The notes under the pieces were generated by a model. The model ran no database searches. It had not been told where the DNA came from and saw only the letters and a program-made list of their open reading frames with translations. A stretch of 64,000 nt of DNA from PMG-095 sp049324695 (GTDB lineage: Bacteria > Myxococcota_A > Polyangia > Polyangiales > Polyangiaceae), in NCBI GenBank assembly GCA_049324695.1, contig JBMOMJ010000031.1, positions 72,115-136,114 on the forward strand. Direction: 5' to 3'. Positions 25,072 to 34,842 of the stretch are shown piece by piece (within the stretch, counting starts at the first letter, position 1; every line of letters begins with the position of its first letter). A program made the position numbers and the translations under genes.

Positions 25072-26127
25072 TCAGAAGGATGTGCGGAAAAAGCGTTCGA
25101 ACGGCATGTTTACGTGCGCGCTGTCGAGCGCGACCTCTGCCAGGTGACGAGCCAAAGGAAAATCCTCGGCGCTGACTCTGCCAGTCGCGGTGAAAGCGTT
25201 CAGCGCCGTGCGTAGCGTCGCCAGGATTTCCAAGCACTCCAAGGTGGCGCCGTGCATGCGAAGAACGGCTTCGTCACGTCCCAGGCCCTGGCCCAATAGT
25301 TGGCCAAAACGACCGGTTCTACCGCCGTTGCAGGTCACGTCCAGATCGCCCACACCTGGCAGCCACGAGGCGTGATCGGGGTTCGCGCCGAGCAGCGAGA
25401 TGAGGCGGCGCATTTCCCAAATTGATTGGGCGAACACGGATGCTTCGTAGTTGTGAAGCGCGATGCTGCCTTCCTTGCCGCCCCGCGCGCTGTGCATGCC
25501 TGCGGCGAGAGCGATCCCCATTGCATAGGCATTCTTGAGAGCTGCGCATACCTCGACGCCGACGACATCGTCCGCGCACCACACGTGATAGTACTCGCCA
25601 CGGCAGAGCTTCGCGAAGGCTTCGGCGGCCGCCAATGAACGCGACGTGAATACCACCGAGGTGGGCACGCGCCGAGCCAGCTCACCAGCGATGCACGGCC
25701 CAGCGACACCAACGGGAGCGATTCCTTGCTGCAGGGCGGCAGGTAGGTGTGCACTGAATACGTCTGGCAGCGTGTGCAGCGCGCCATCCTGAAACGTGAG
25801 CCCTTTGGAAATCATCGCAAGCGGGAGCGGTCGCGATAGTAAAGGTGCCAGACGTTCCGCTGCCCAAACGACGCCCGCCGAGCTCACGCCGAGCACGATG
25901 GCATCCGCGCCCTTCAGCGCCTGCGGTAGCTCGTCGTTCAGGAATGGCTGCACACCGTTCGGCAGTGCCAAGCCAAGCTTCGGGTGGATGGCGTGAGTGC
26001 GCATCGACTCGACCAGCTCGACATCCAGGTGAGTACCAACCAGCCGCACCTCGTGCCCGCGGTCTACGAGCGGCCACGCAAACGCGGTACCCATCATGCC
26101 GGCGCCGAGGATCACGAAACGAGCCAT
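25072..26127 (-). CDS. gpsA: NAD(P)-dependent glycerol-3-phosphate dehydrogenase-like protein
   Basis: A 351-residue cytoplasmic enzyme expected to reduce dihydroxyacetone phosphate to sn-glycerol-3-phosphate for phospholipid synthesis. The N-terminal Rossmann motif is ILGAGMMGTAFAWPL; the substrate/active-site region has LKNAYAMGIALAAGM with the conserved Lys, and the C-terminal block is GVGDLDVTCNGGRTGRFGQL. The SKG loop (MISKGLTF) is present. It differs enough from textbook GpsA that a related 2-hydroxyacid or ketopantoate-type specificity cannot be excluded. It lies 32 bases downstream of the AsmA-like gene and probably shares its transcript. Confidence 0.82.
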   Translation of the reverse strand: MARFVILGAGMMGTAFAWPLVDRGHEVRLVGTHLDVELVESMRTHAIHPKLGLALPNGVQPFLNDELPQALKGADAIVLGVSSAGVVWAAERLAPLLSRPLPLAMISKGLTFQDGALHTLPDVFSAHLPAALQQGIAPVGVAGPCIAGELARRVPTSVVFTSRSLAAAEAFAKLCRGEYYHVWCADDVVGVEVCAALKNAYAMGIALAAGMHSARGGKEGSIALHNYEASVFAQSIWEMRRLISLLGANPDHASWLPGVGDLDVTCNGGRTGRFGQLLGQGLGRDEAVLRMHGATLECLEILATLRTALNAFTATGRVSAEDFPLARHLAEVALDSAHVNMPFERFFRTSF

Positions 26128-26159
26128 GCGCGCCCTTTATCGATACTCCGAGCGTCGCG

Positions 26160-27650
26160 TCAACGCCCACTCGCAGAGGCTCGCGGAGCCGCGGGCTTGG
26201 CCGCGCTGGGGAGCGGCAACGGCAGTGTGGGCAGGGGCAGCGCGGGCATCTTGGAAAGGTCGATTTTCGTGTCTGGGCCCAAGTTGGGTAAGGTGGGTAA
26301 CGGACCGCTCAAAATCTTGGCGAGATCGTCTCCAACTCGCGGATCGAGCGCTTCGGGCAGAAGCTCGCCGAGCGCACGCAGCTCGCGAATGCTGAGTGGC
26401 TTGAGCCCGCAACCTGGCACGATGGTTTTCAAGACGCGCGGCTTGTCGAGCTCCATCAACCCCGCTTCGACGCTGACCTTCACTCCAACGACTCCGTTCA
26501 GCGTTTCGCGCGCGGCCTTGGCCGTGACGCGACCGAGCGCCACACCGAGGCGGCTCTCGGCAGTGGCGCCGGCTAGTGCCGCGCAGGGTAGTGTTCCGCT
26601 CAGGTTCAAGCGCAGGCGAGGGGCACCCGCTTCGACGCCCAACGAACCGCCGCCTTTCAGTTCGAATGCACCCGCCTTCAACCTGGTTTCTTCGAGTTGA
26701 ATGCGCAGCTGCTCGGGGAGCACACTGAAGCGCGACGAGATTTCGGTGACGTCGCCGAACACGAAGCCATCGAGTTCGACCGGGTGCGGCGGAATGTAAC
26801 CTTTGAGAGTTGCGTCGAAGCGCCCGCTCGGATGAGAAAGCGGCGTCATCGCGCGAGGCAGCTCGAGGTCGAACGTTCCGCTGGCAGTCACGTTGGGTAG
26901 CGGCAACGGCATCTCCAGCGCCGTTCCGAGGCGTGCCACGGTGACGGGGGCCAGTGCGATGTGGATCTTACGCAGCTCGCCCTGGCGCGCCTCTACGCTG
27001 AGCAGCGGATTCGCGAGTTCGCTCAAACCCAAGGTCAGAGCGATTTCCGCGATGTCTTTCTTGGTGTTGAGTCGGAGCGCACCCAGCTTGCGCCCGGCGA
27101 GCGCGACGCTGTTCGCAACTAGGCGCAGCTGATCTTTGTCGGCGCTGATTTCGGCGCCGTCGAGCTCGAGCTGGGCTTCGCCCTTGGGCTCGCGGCGCAC
27201 TTGCACGGAGAGCGGCTTCACGAATACCGGCTCCGTGAATTGCGCTTCGTGAGCTCGCAGCCACGTGCCCAGATCCGCCTCGAGCTGCGTCGGCTCGCCA
27301 ACGGCTTCGAGCGTGACTTGATTGAGCGTGAAGCGCTGCGCCGTGAAGCGCGCCAGCTCGACGTCGATGATTTTCGCCGTGGCGCGAATCGCGGGTACGC
27401 CCACGAGGCCGAGCTTCGCGTCTTTGACTTGCAACCAACCGAGCCCGAACCCGATGTCACCCGGCTCGAGCTCGATTCCGCGTCGTTTGGCCTGCTCCAC
27501 CACCTCGGCGTGAACGAAACGCGGCAAGAACACCGCGACCAGCACGCCCATGCCCAAGAGCCCGAGCACGAGCAGCCCGAATAGAATCGCCAGGACCTTC
27601 TTGAAGCTCACCCGCCGTACGTTATCACCTCGAGCGGGACGCCGCGGCAC
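26160..27650 (-). CDS. AsmA/GspN-like envelope protein with one N-terminal membrane anchor
   Basis: A 496-residue protein with an N-terminal anchor (VLAILFGLLVLGLLGMGVLV) and a large periplasmic beta-rich body. Features such as VKDAKLGLVGVPAIRATAKI, PLSVQVRREPKGEAQLELDG and AFELKGGGSLG are typical of the AsmA/GspN beta-taco fold, thought to help move or organise lipids or secretion components in the envelope. A Pro/Leu-rich tail follows (ALPLPTLPLPLPS). The GTG at 27650 is used; an in-frame GTG at 27611 (VSFKKV) is an equally likely start. It follows the kinase gene by 23 bases. Confidence 0.65.
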   Translation of the reverse strand: MPRRPARGDNVRRVSFKKVLAILFGLLVLGLLGMGVLVAVFLPRFVHAEVVEQAKRRGIELEPGDIGFGLGWLQVKDAKLGLVGVPAIRATAKIIDVELARFTAQRFTLNQVTLEAVGEPTQLEADLGTWLRAHEAQFTEPVFVKPLSVQVRREPKGEAQLELDGAEISADKDQLRLVANSVALAGRKLGALRLNTKKDIAEIALTLGLSELANPLLSVEARQGELRKIHIALAPVTVARLGTALEMPLPLPNVTASGTFDLELPRAMTPLSHPSGRFDATLKGYIPPHPVELDGFVFGDVTEISSRFSVLPEQLRIQLEETRLKAGAFELKGGGSLGVEAGAPRLRLNLSGTLPCAALAGATAESRLGVALGRVTAKAARETLNGVVGVKVSVEAGLMELDKPRVLKTIVPGCGLKPLSIRELRALGELLPEALDPRVGDDLAKILSGPLPTLPNLGPDTKIDLSKMPALPLPTLPLPLPSAAKPAAPRASASGR

Positions 27651-27673
27651 CAGCCGCGTAGCGCATTAGCGCC

Positions 27674-29344
27674 TCAGTAGCCCACGTCGAATTCATCGTC
27701 GCCGCTGCCGCGCGGCGCGCCGGGCGGGCGCACGCGGGCATGACCGCCTTTGACTGCGCGGGCACGCGCCGGACTCGGTTGGGCAGCGCCAGACCGGGTC
27801 GCGCCGCTCGAAGCTTTCGTTTCCGGCTGGTTGGCGTCGATGCTCGGTTTCGTCGCGCTGGAGGGCTTCGGGGTTTCGGTAGCGGCGACCGGCTTCTGCT
27901 CCGTGTTTACCTCGCTCGGCTTTGCAGTCTGAGCTTTCGTTGCCGGCTCGCTGCTCGCCGTCGTTGCTGCAGATCGGCCGAGGACGAAATACAAGGCGGC
28001 CGCACCCAGAGCGAGACCCATGCCAGCCAGCGCGAAGATCGCGCGGCGACGCTTCGGCTGCATCGCGCTCGCGTCGTTGCTCGACGGGCTCTCGGTGATC
28101 GCATTCGGGTCCGAGATGCTCACGGCTGGCGTGGGAACAGACTGCGCCACGATGACGGCGTCGGACTCCAGCTGCTCCTTCAACGCGGGCGGAGGCACGC
28201 TGCCAATTTCGAGCGGGAGCGCGCCGGGGTTGGTGCTGCGCAAGAGATGCGTGCTGCGTTCCACCGAAATGCGCGCGCGGCGCGGTGCAAACGGATATAG
28301 AGCTACTGCGAGCTCGGCCACGTTTTGGTAGCGCTTGCTCACGTCCTTTTGCAGGCAGCGTTGGATCACTACTTCCAGCTCGGGCGGCGCGTCCTTCACC
28401 AGCTGCCGTAGCGGCACCGGTTCACGCTCGAGGATGGCAGCGCCGAGTTGCATCAAGGTCGGCGCGTCGAACACGCAGGTGCCGGTCAGGAGTTCGAACA
28501 GCACACAGCCGAGCGCCCAGATGTCGGTGCGCGCATCGACGTCGCCCGTCGAGCGAATTTGCTCCGGCGACATGTAGGCGGGCGTGCCCATCGGCATCAT
28601 CGTCTTGGCAAACTTGCGCGCGTTCTGCGTACCCGGGCGCACGACGCCAGGAGGAGCATTGCCGTTCAGCGCCAGCTTCGAAATTCCGAAGTCCAGCACC
28701 TTGATCACTTCGACGCCTTCGCCCTGGCGGGAGAGGAACAAGTTCTCCGGCTTGATGTCGCGGTGCACGACGCCGACGGTGTGAGCGCTCGCCAAAGCCT
28801 CACAGGCCTGCAGGATGTACTCGACAGCGGTCAAGACCGGCAGGCGGCCGCGCTCACGCACGATATCGGCCAGATCCTTGCCGTGCAGGTACTCCATCAC
28901 GATGTACGGCACGCCGTTGGGCAGCGCCCCGACGTCGTATACGCGAGCGACGTGCTCGCTCTTGATGCGTGCCGCAGCGCGAGCCTCGCGCGCAAAGCGC
29001 TCCACGACTTGCTCGTGCACCAGCGATTCTTCACGCAGGAACTTGAGCGCGACCATCTCGCCGAGCTCGAGGTGCATGGCCGAGACGACGTAGCCGACGC
29101 CGCCGGCGCCAATCAAACCGATGATCTCGTATTTGCCGGCGATGACACTGCCCAGCGCGAACGGCAGCTTCACGAAGTTGTCTTGGTGCGGCAGAATCGG
29201 TTGCGCCCCGCTGGTGGGATGCGCTTCAGGCGTCGGAGGCTTGGAGCTCACGAGCCGCGTCGGCCCGTCCTGATCGTCGGTCAGACCGCTGAGCGCGACG
29301 AGGATGTCGGGGGGCGTTTGGATTTTTTTTCTCTCTGGGCTCAT
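27674..29344 (-). CDS. membrane-anchored Ser/Thr protein kinase (PknB-type)
   Basis: A 556-residue eukaryotic-like kinase from the ATG at 29344, which has ggag 9 bases upstream; an earlier ATG exists at 29404 without such a site. Kinase motifs are GAGGVGYVV, VALKF (Lys101), HRDIKPEN (catalytic Asp196), DFG (218-220) and GTPAYMSPEQ. The kinase domain (about 65-340) is followed by a linker, one membrane span (RRAIFALAGMGLALGAAALY, about 434-456) and a 100-residue Ala/Pro/Lys-rich extracytoplasmic tail with no PASTA repeats. The neighbouring upstream gene encodes a ligand-binding-type lipoprotein, which might feed the signal; this is inference. Confidence 0.93.
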   Translation of the reverse strand: MSPERKKIQTPPDILVALSGLTDDQDGPTRLVSSKPPTPEAHPTSGAQPILPHQDNFVKLPFALGSVIAGKYEIIGLIGAGGVGYVVSAMHLELGEMVALKFLREESLVHEQVVERFAREARAAARIKSEHVARVYDVGALPNGVPYIVMEYLHGKDLADIVRERGRLPVLTAVEYILQACEALASAHTVGVVHRDIKPENLFLSRQGEGVEVIKVLDFGISKLALNGNAPPGVVRPGTQNARKFAKTMMPMGTPAYMSPEQIRSTGDVDARTDIWALGCVLFELLTGTCVFDAPTLMQLGAAILEREPVPLRQLVKDAPPELEVVIQRCLQKDVSKRYQNVAELAVALYPFAPRRARISVERSTHLLRSTNPGALPLEIGSVPPPALKEQLESDAVIVAQSVPTPAVSISDPNAITESPSSNDASAMQPKRRRAIFALAGMGLALGAAALYFVLGRSAATTASSEPATKAQTAKPSEVNTEQKPVAATETPKPSSATKPSIDANQPETKASSGATRSGAAQPSPARARAVKGGHARVRPPGAPRGSGDDEFDVGY

Positions 29345-29425
29345 GAAACTAAGCTCCGCACTCTGGCCTCGCGCACTTCGTGTGACGACTCCCTGATCAC
29401 GCAAACGGCGAGGTTCGCGGCCGCT

Positions 29426-30973
29426 TCAGGGGCCGCACTGAGTGTACTGTCCCGATTTCTGCTGAGTAGCGATGTCGAACGTCAGTCCTGAAGTTTGGTA
29501 CGCTGGAGTGCCCGTGCTGGCGCCAATGCACCACATCTCGATTGTGCCGCCTTGGATGGCGCCGTTCGCATCCCACGCGAGTGGTCCAAACGTTCCCATG
29601 GCGTCAATCGACTCACCCGCAGACAATTTTTGAAATGCGAGCAGAGCGCGCGTTGCGCCGACGTCGATATGAGTGGGTCCGCCCGCGAGCTTGCGCAAGG
29701 CTTTGGCAATTGCGCTTCCAGTCGGCATGGCTTCGCGCGTCGCTGCGTACGCGAACGCAATCGCGTAGGTAGCATCGTACGAGGGACCCATTCCGGACGC
29801 CGTCGCAGTCATACCCGGGTACTGCACCTGGTAATCGATCTTGAAGGAATTGTTCACTGGCGTGGATTGCGGACCAGAGGTCACACCAGTGCCGCGCACG
29901 CGACGGCGGAGATCGTCGTTGCCGCTGACTGCCGCGAGCAGGTCAGGGCCTTTCACGGGATCAATCAGCAGGTAATAAGGCCGATTCGGCGCTGTCCACT
30001 GCTGTTCGATCGGTACGAAGAGATTCGGGATCGCTTCCGCCGTGCCTGCCAGCACGATGATGTCCGGCGCGAACGCGACGTGCTTCTGGATGATATCCTT
30101 CTGATCGGTCTGCCTGGCTTCGTAGCCGCTGATCTGCACGTTCTTGCCGAAGTTCAGGGGATCCACCAGCGGCTTACCGTTGATCACCAGCTGGTCCAGC
30201 GACGTGCGCGTTCCTTGTCCTAGCGCATCGTTCTGGAAGATCACGCTGAGCTTGATCGTGCTGACGGATCTCGCCGCTTTCAGCGAAATCTCGAGGTCGT
30301 TGATTTGATCGATCATCAACGGGGCGCGCTGCACGTCGGTGGGCACCATCAGCCACGTGAGGTCGTTATCCACCAACGAAGTGATGCTGGAAGCCACCGC
30401 GGACGGCGAGATGATCACCGTACCACCGGCGACAGATACCTTGTTCGAAACATCGAGTGTGTCTTGACTCGTGTTGGGGCCGACGATTGCCGCCACCTTC
30501 AAGTCTTTCACCAAGTGCTCACTCGAGCGCACGAGGTTGGTGCCCACGTCGCACGACACCATCGCGATCTTGCGCGGGTTGCCCGACGGTGTCGGCACAC
30601 CACCGACATTGTTGATTTGCTGAACGGCGAGCATAGCGCTCTGCTGGCGCTGCTGGTTCAACGTCGCCTGCTGTCCTTTCGTCGCGAACAGCGTGCCGAT
30701 GATGATCGCGCGATCATCCGTGATGTCGCCGGTAATTGTGCCGCAGTCTTCGCTTTTCACTTTGGCGCACGTTCCAGTTGCTTTTACGCAGATCGAGACA
30801 TCAGATCCGGCACCGGCTGCGCCCATCATGACCTCGTCCATGCAGTCTGCATTGGTCGTGCATTGCGCTTGCGTGTTCGAGCTCGTGCCGACGGAAAAAT
30901 CGCTGAGCCCCGTGATCGAGTTGCAGGCAGTCCCGGCGAAGACGAGCAGCGTGGCAATAAGTCGCGTTTGCAT
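29426..30973 (-). CDS. branched-chain amino-acid-type receptor (Peripla_BP_6) lipoprotein
   Basis: A 515-residue lipoprotein (lipobox AGTAC). A short Cys-rich segment (CTTNADCMDE, CVKATGTCAKVKSEDC) precedes the periplasmic binding fold: IIIGTLFATKGQQATLNQQR, MLAVQQINNVGGVP, AAIVGPNTSQDTLDVSNKV and SYDATYAIAFAYAATREAM. The family binds amino acids or related ligands for ABC uptake or for sensing. No permease or ATPase genes are nearby. Instead it is 81 bases upstream of the Ser/Thr kinase in the same direction, which favours a sensory role; inference only. It is divergent from the PEGA protein gene. Confidence 0.82.
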   Translation of the reverse strand: MQTRLIATLLVFAGTACNSITGLSDFSVGTSSNTQAQCTTNADCMDEVMMGAAGAGSDVSICVKATGTCAKVKSEDCGTITGDITDDRAIIIGTLFATKGQQATLNQQRQQSAMLAVQQINNVGGVPTPSGNPRKIAMVSCDVGTNLVRSSEHLVKDLKVAAIVGPNTSQDTLDVSNKVSVAGGTVIISPSAVASSITSLVDNDLTWLMVPTDVQRAPLMIDQINDLEISLKAARSVSTIKLSVIFQNDALGQGTRTSLDQLVINGKPLVDPLNFGKNVQISGYEARQTDQKDIIQKHVAFAPDIIVLAGTAEAIPNLFVPIEQQWTAPNRPYYLLIDPVKGPDLLAAVSGNDDLRRRVRGTGVTSGPQSTPVNNSFKIDYQVQYPGMTATASGMGPSYDATYAIAFAYAATREAMPTGSAIAKALRKLAGGPTHIDVGATRALLAFQKLSAGESIDAMGTFGPLAWDANGAIQGGTIEMWCIGASTGTPAYQTSGLTFDIATQQKSGQYTQCGP

Positions 30974-31232
30974 GGCGCTCCTTGAGTGCGATTCGAAGCG
31001 GCGCGTGCGAGGCCGCTGGAAGCAGATCCTTACTTATCAGAGTCGAGCGTGGTGTCGCGCGTGGCGAATACCGACAGACACGTGCTTCTGTCACTGCATT
31101 CCAGTGACGCGTTGGCTCGATTGTGCTCAGATATCGAGTTGCTCGAGCTCGGAAGCTTGGTCTTCAGAATCCGCACCTTGGACCGTATACCGCGTCAAGC
31201 GTCCACTCCGTGGTGAAGGTGAAGGGCTAACG

Positions 31233-32348
31233 ATGATCAACAGTCAAAATCCCGCCAGGCGTTCGAGGGTCGTCCTGTCTGCGCTCTTGCTGGCGTGTGC
31301 CGGCACGGTGACCACTTCCGTGCGCGCCCAAGAAGATCCTTCCGCTGCTGAAACCGCCGCTGCGCGCGCGCTTGCAGTCGATGGCTTGAAACTCGCGAAA
31401 GCCGGACAGTGTCGCGAGGCCGTGGAGAAGCTCGAGCGCGCAGAAAAATTGCGTCACTCACCGATCGTGCTGGCGCGCCTCGGTGAATGCTACGTGAGCA
31501 TCGGCAAGCTGGTGCAGGGCACTGAAGCGTTACGTAAGTTCCTGCGTGAGCCGCTGCCGCCGGATGCCAATGCGACCTTGAAAGAAGCTTACGAGCGCGC
31601 ACAGGTCGTGATCCAAGAAACCAAGGGAAATATTGCTGGTTTGACCATTGCGATCAGCGGCGCCGATCGCAGCAAAGTCACCCTTACGGTAGACGGCGTG
31701 GAAGTCCCCTCGACCTTGATCGGCGTGGAGATGCCGGTCGACCCCGGTGAGCACGTGATCGAGGCGAGCGGAGCTGCGTATCTGAAGTCTTCGGCGCGCG
31801 CCAAGCTCGCGCCCGGTGAAAAGCAATCCATCTCGATCGAGCTCAAGCCTGATCCAGAAGCCGCGAAACAGAAGGCCGAAGAGCCAGCGCGCACCGGCGT
31901 TGCGAGCACTCTCCCTGAACCCAACGAGACCCGCGCGCCCAATCAGCAAGTGGACATGACCACTGCTACTCCACCGGCGAGTTCGGGCAGCAGCAAGGCG
32001 CTTGCGTACGTCTCCTACGGCGTCGGCGCGCTCGGCATTGGCGCCGGGATCCTGTTCGGTCGCTCGGCCATGCAAGACAAAGATCAGCTCGAGGCGCAAT
32101 GCCCCGGAAAAGTGTGCCCTCCCGATCAGGAGGATCGCTTGAACTCGGCGAGGACCAAGGGTGTGGTCTCTACCATCGGCTTCGGAGTCGGTGCAGCGGG
32201 CGTCGTGCTCGGGACGGTGTTGCTCGTGACCAGCAGCGGCTCGTCTTCGTCGAGCAGTGCGCAAGCGAATAAGTCGCCGACCGCGTTGCGTCTGCGGCCT
32301 CGTGCTGCGGTTGGACTCGGTAGCATTCAGCTCGGCGCGGACTTCTGA
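31233..32348 (+). CDS. exported TPR/PEGA-domain protein
   Basis: A 371-residue protein from the ATG at 31233 preceded by gaaggg. A signal peptide (SRVVLSALLLACAGTVTTSV, cut near VRAQ) is followed by a TPR-like helical pair (ALAVDGLKLAKAGQCREAVE, LARLGECYVSIGKLVQG), then a PEGA-type beta domain (VTLTVDGVEVPSTLIGVEMP, DPGEHVIEASG). A Pro/Thr linker leads to two hydrophobic Gly-rich segments near the C-terminus (AYVSYGVGALGIGAGILFG and VVSTIGFGVGAAGVVLGTVL). This architecture is common in myxobacterial envelopes; function unknown. Confidence 0.78.
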   Translation: MINSQNPARRSRVVLSALLLACAGTVTTSVRAQEDPSAAETAAARALAVDGLKLAKAGQCREAVEKLERAEKLRHSPIVLARLGECYVSIGKLVQGTEALRKFLREPLPPDANATLKEAYERAQVVIQETKGNIAGLTIAISGADRSKVTLTVDGVEVPSTLIGVEMPVDPGEHVIEASGAAYLKSSARAKLAPGEKQSISIELKPDPEAAKQKAEEPARTGVASTLPEPNETRAPNQQVDMTTATPPASSGSSKALAYVSYGVGALGIGAGILFGRSAMQDKDQLEAQCPGKVCPPDQEDRLNSARTKGVVSTIGFGVGAAGVVLGTVLLVTSSGSSSSSSAQANKSPTALRLRPRAAVGLGSIQLGADF

Positions 32349-32394
32349 GCCGACGAGCCTCGCTGCGCGGGCTCTGCTACGGTCGGAGCTCGCG

Positions 32395-32862
32395 ATGCCG
32401 AACTACCTAACCCCCGAGGGTGCGAAAAAGTACGCCGAAGAGCTCAACAAGCTCTTGAGCGTGGAACGGCCGCGCGTCGTGCAAGAAGTCGCCGATGCAG
32501 CCGCGCAGGGAGATCGCTCCGAAAATGCCGAGTACATCTACGGCAAGAAGCGCCTGCGCGAAATCGATCGCCGCGTGCGCTTTCTCAGTAAGCGCCTGGA
32601 CGCCGCCGTGGTCGTTCGCAGCGAAGAGATCGAAAAGATCGACGAGGTGCGCTTCGGCGCGACTGTGGAAGTCGTCGATGAGAACGGAAAAAAGAGCCGC
32701 TACCAGGTGGTCGGCCCGGACGAAGCCGATCCCAGCTCCGGCCGCATCAGCTTCAAATCGCCGCTTGGTAGCAGCTTGATGAAGAAGAAGATCGGCGACG
32801 TCATCAACGTGCAGCGCCCGGCCGGCGAAATCGAAGTCGAAATTCTCGCGATCGAATATTGA
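32395..32862 (+). CDS. greB: transcription elongation factor GreB
   Basis: A 155-residue Gre factor that enters the RNA polymerase secondary channel and stimulates cleavage of backtracked transcripts. The N-terminal coiled coil carries the acidic tip (QGDRSENAEYIYGKKRLREI) and RRVRFLSKRLDAA, a pattern diagnostic of GreB over GreA; the C-terminal FKBP-like domain includes PLGSSLMKKKIGDVINVQRP. The ATG at 32395 has ggag with a 6-base spacer. It ends 15 bases from the convergent dehydrogenase gene. Confidence 0.95.
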   Translation: MPNYLTPEGAKKYAEELNKLLSVERPRVVQEVADAAAQGDRSENAEYIYGKKRLREIDRRVRFLSKRLDAAVVVRSEEIEKIDEVRFGATVEVVDENGKKSRYQVVGPDEADPSSGRISFKSPLGSSLMKKKIGDVINVQRPAGEIEVEILAIEY

Positions 32863-32877
32863 GCGGCGAAGGCGCGC

Positions 32878-33705
32878 TCACTCCACGAACAGGTCGCTCA
32901 TGAGTTCTGCGCCGGGTGTGACCGCGTAGCGCGAGAAGTCGTCGACGCCGGCTTCGCGCAGCACTTGCTCGTCGATGCAGAAGTTTCCGGAGAACTCGCG
33001 GCTCGGGCGGGTGAGAATGGCATGCGCCGCGTCCGACACGATTTCTGGCGTGCGTGCGCGTGCAACGCTGGCGGCACCGCCGAGCAGGTTCTCGACCGCG
33101 GCGGTAGCGATGACTGTGCGCGGCCACAGCGCGTTCACGGCGATGCCTTGAGGTTTGAGCTCCTCGGCGAGCCCGAGAACGCAGAAGCTCATGCCGAACT
33201 TGGACAAGCTATAGGCGAGGTGTGAGGCGTAATACTCGGGCTTGAGCGAGAGCGGCGGAGACAACATCAAAATATGCGGGTTCTCTGCCTTGGAGAGCGC
33301 GGGCAAGCAGGCTTTGGAACACAAGAAGGTGCCACGCACATTGACCTGTTGCATCAGGTCGAAACGCTTCATGTTCGTGGCGAGCGTGGTGGTGAGGCTG
33401 ATGGCGCTGGCGTTATTGACCAGAATATCGATGCCGCCGAACGCTTCGATTGTGCTTGCCACGGCTCGCTCGACCTGGTCTTCGAAGCGAATATCGGTGA
33501 CGCAAGCAATGGCGCGCCCCCCGGCGGCTTCGATTTCGCGCACCACGTCGTGGACGGTGCCGGCCAGCTTCGGGTGCGGAGTGTCGGTCTTGCCGAGCAC
33601 AGCGATGTTTGCGCCGTCGCGTGCTGCACGTAAAGCGATGGCGCGGCCGATGCCTCGAGTAGCGCCCGTGATGACCAACGTCTTGTTCTTCAGCGACATC
33701 TGCAT
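32878..33705 (-). CDS. short-chain dehydrogenase of the HSDL2-like group
   Basis: A 275-residue NAD(P)-dependent oxidoreductase. It has the cofactor motif TGATRGIG, the NNASAIS motif and the catalytic YSLSK. The stretches KTDTPHPKLAGTVHDVVREI and HILMLSPPLSLKPEYYASHL are hallmarks of the hydroxysteroid dehydrogenase-like 2 (HSDL2) subgroup, implicated in lipid or fatty-acid metabolism; the SCP2 domain of animal HSDL2 is absent. It lies 16 bases downstream of the asparaginase gene in the same direction. Confidence 0.9.
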   Translation of the reverse strand: MQMSLKNKTLVITGATRGIGRAIALRAARDGANIAVLGKTDTPHPKLAGTVHDVVREIEAAGGRAIACVTDIRFEDQVERAVASTIEAFGGIDILVNNASAISLTTTLATNMKRFDLMQQVNVRGTFLCSKACLPALSKAENPHILMLSPPLSLKPEYYASHLAYSLSKFGMSFCVLGLAEELKPQGIAVNALWPRTVIATAAVENLLGGAASVARARTPEIVSDAAHAILTRPSREFSGNFCIDEQVLREAGVDDFSRYAVTPGAELMSDLFVE

Positions 33706-33721
33706 GGGGCTCGCGGGTGGG

Positions 33722-34756
33722 TCAGACTCTTGCGTGGGAAAGCGTCAGGGTAGCCTGAATCTCGCCGGTGACGAGCTTGCGGTGGTTCTTGATGACGGGG
33801 CGTTCGTGAGGCAGCAGCGACTCGGGCAGCGCTTCTTCGAGCAATCCGAGCTGCCGCAGCATCGAAATGCAGATCGCGCCGAGAGCGCGGTCATGGCCGT
33901 CATGCACCTTGATGGCGAAGCCGAGTGGCGGTTCGAGCAGCGCTCCGAGCTGAATGCCTTCAGCGCCCGCCTTGGCCAACATGTTGCCCGGAAAGGCGCG
34001 GGCGAGATCGTAGTCGAACCGCTTTTCTCCAGAGACCAGCTGCGGGTGAGCCAACATGGCGTCGCGGATGCGCGTCAGTGCGGTGCGCAAGCGCTCGGGT
34101 GCGACCTCGGGCAGGGCTAGACGCAGCATCCCGCGGGCGAGCGCGGCGAGTGGGAGTGCGTAGTTCGGCGCGCTGCAGCCGTCGACACCGCCGCTGAGCG
34201 ATTCGGCGGCGACGTCGCAAGCCGCGGCGAGCTCGTCGCGCACGCGCTGTTGCGTGGCGGCCAGCGGATCGAGGTAGCTCTCGAGCGGTTCGCCCAAATG
34301 GCGACACAGCGCGAGGAAGCCGGCATGCTTGCCGGAGCAATTGTTACGCAACGGGTCTAGGTTCTCTCCGTGGGTGGGCTGCTCTCCCGCGATGCGCATG
34401 CCGATCGGCAAGTGCGCACCGCAATGCAATGCTTCGGCAGAGACTTGCGCTTTGACCAACATGCTGCGCACGACGTCCACGTGCAGATCGCTGCCATTGT
34501 GTGATGCGCAGGCCAACGCGAGCTCCCGCTCGTCGAACCCGAAAGCGTCCGCGGCGCCGCTGGTCAATAACGCGATGGCTTGAAACGGTTTCAGTCCCGA
34601 TCGTGCGAGCGTCGTGAGCTCCGGATCGCCGAACCAGTGAGCCACACCACCGTCCGGCGTAAACACTGCGATTGACGCGTGGTGCCAGGCTTCCACAGCA
34701 TTGCCGCGCACGACGCAGGCCGCGGTCACATTAGGTTCGAGCGTCGAAACAGTCAC
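33722..34756 (-). CDS. asparaginase II family protein (PF06089 type)
   Basis: A 344-residue enzyme of the Rhizobium-type asparaginase family, expected to hydrolyse L-asparagine to aspartate and ammonia. Family motifs include ARSGLKPFQAIALL, ALACASHNGS, NNCSGKHAGFLALC and GVDGCSAPNYALPLAALARG, with the conserved Cys/Ser/Lys cluster of this family. No signal peptide is seen, so it is cytoplasmic. It is divergent from the small membrane protein gene at 34843. Confidence 0.9.
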   Translation of the reverse strand: MTVSTLEPNVTAACVVRGNAVEAWHHASIAVFTPDGGVAHWFGDPELTTLARSGLKPFQAIALLTSGAADAFGFDERELALACASHNGSDLHVDVVRSMLVKAQVSAEALHCGAHLPIGMRIAGEQPTHGENLDPLRNNCSGKHAGFLALCRHLGEPLESYLDPLAATQQRVRDELAAACDVAAESLSGGVDGCSAPNYALPLAALARGMLRLALPEVAPERLRTALTRIRDAMLAHPQLVSGEKRFDYDLARAFPGNMLAKAGAEGIQLGALLEPPLGFAIKVHDGHDRALGAICISMLRQLGLLEEALPESLLPHERPVIKNHRKLVTGEIQATLTLSHARV

Positions 34757-34842
34757 GAACCAAGATTTTGCCGGCTCGACGGCATGGGGGCAACACGGGC
34801 TCTGCCGGAAACGTAGCCGAACATGCTAAGCAGCGAGGTGGA

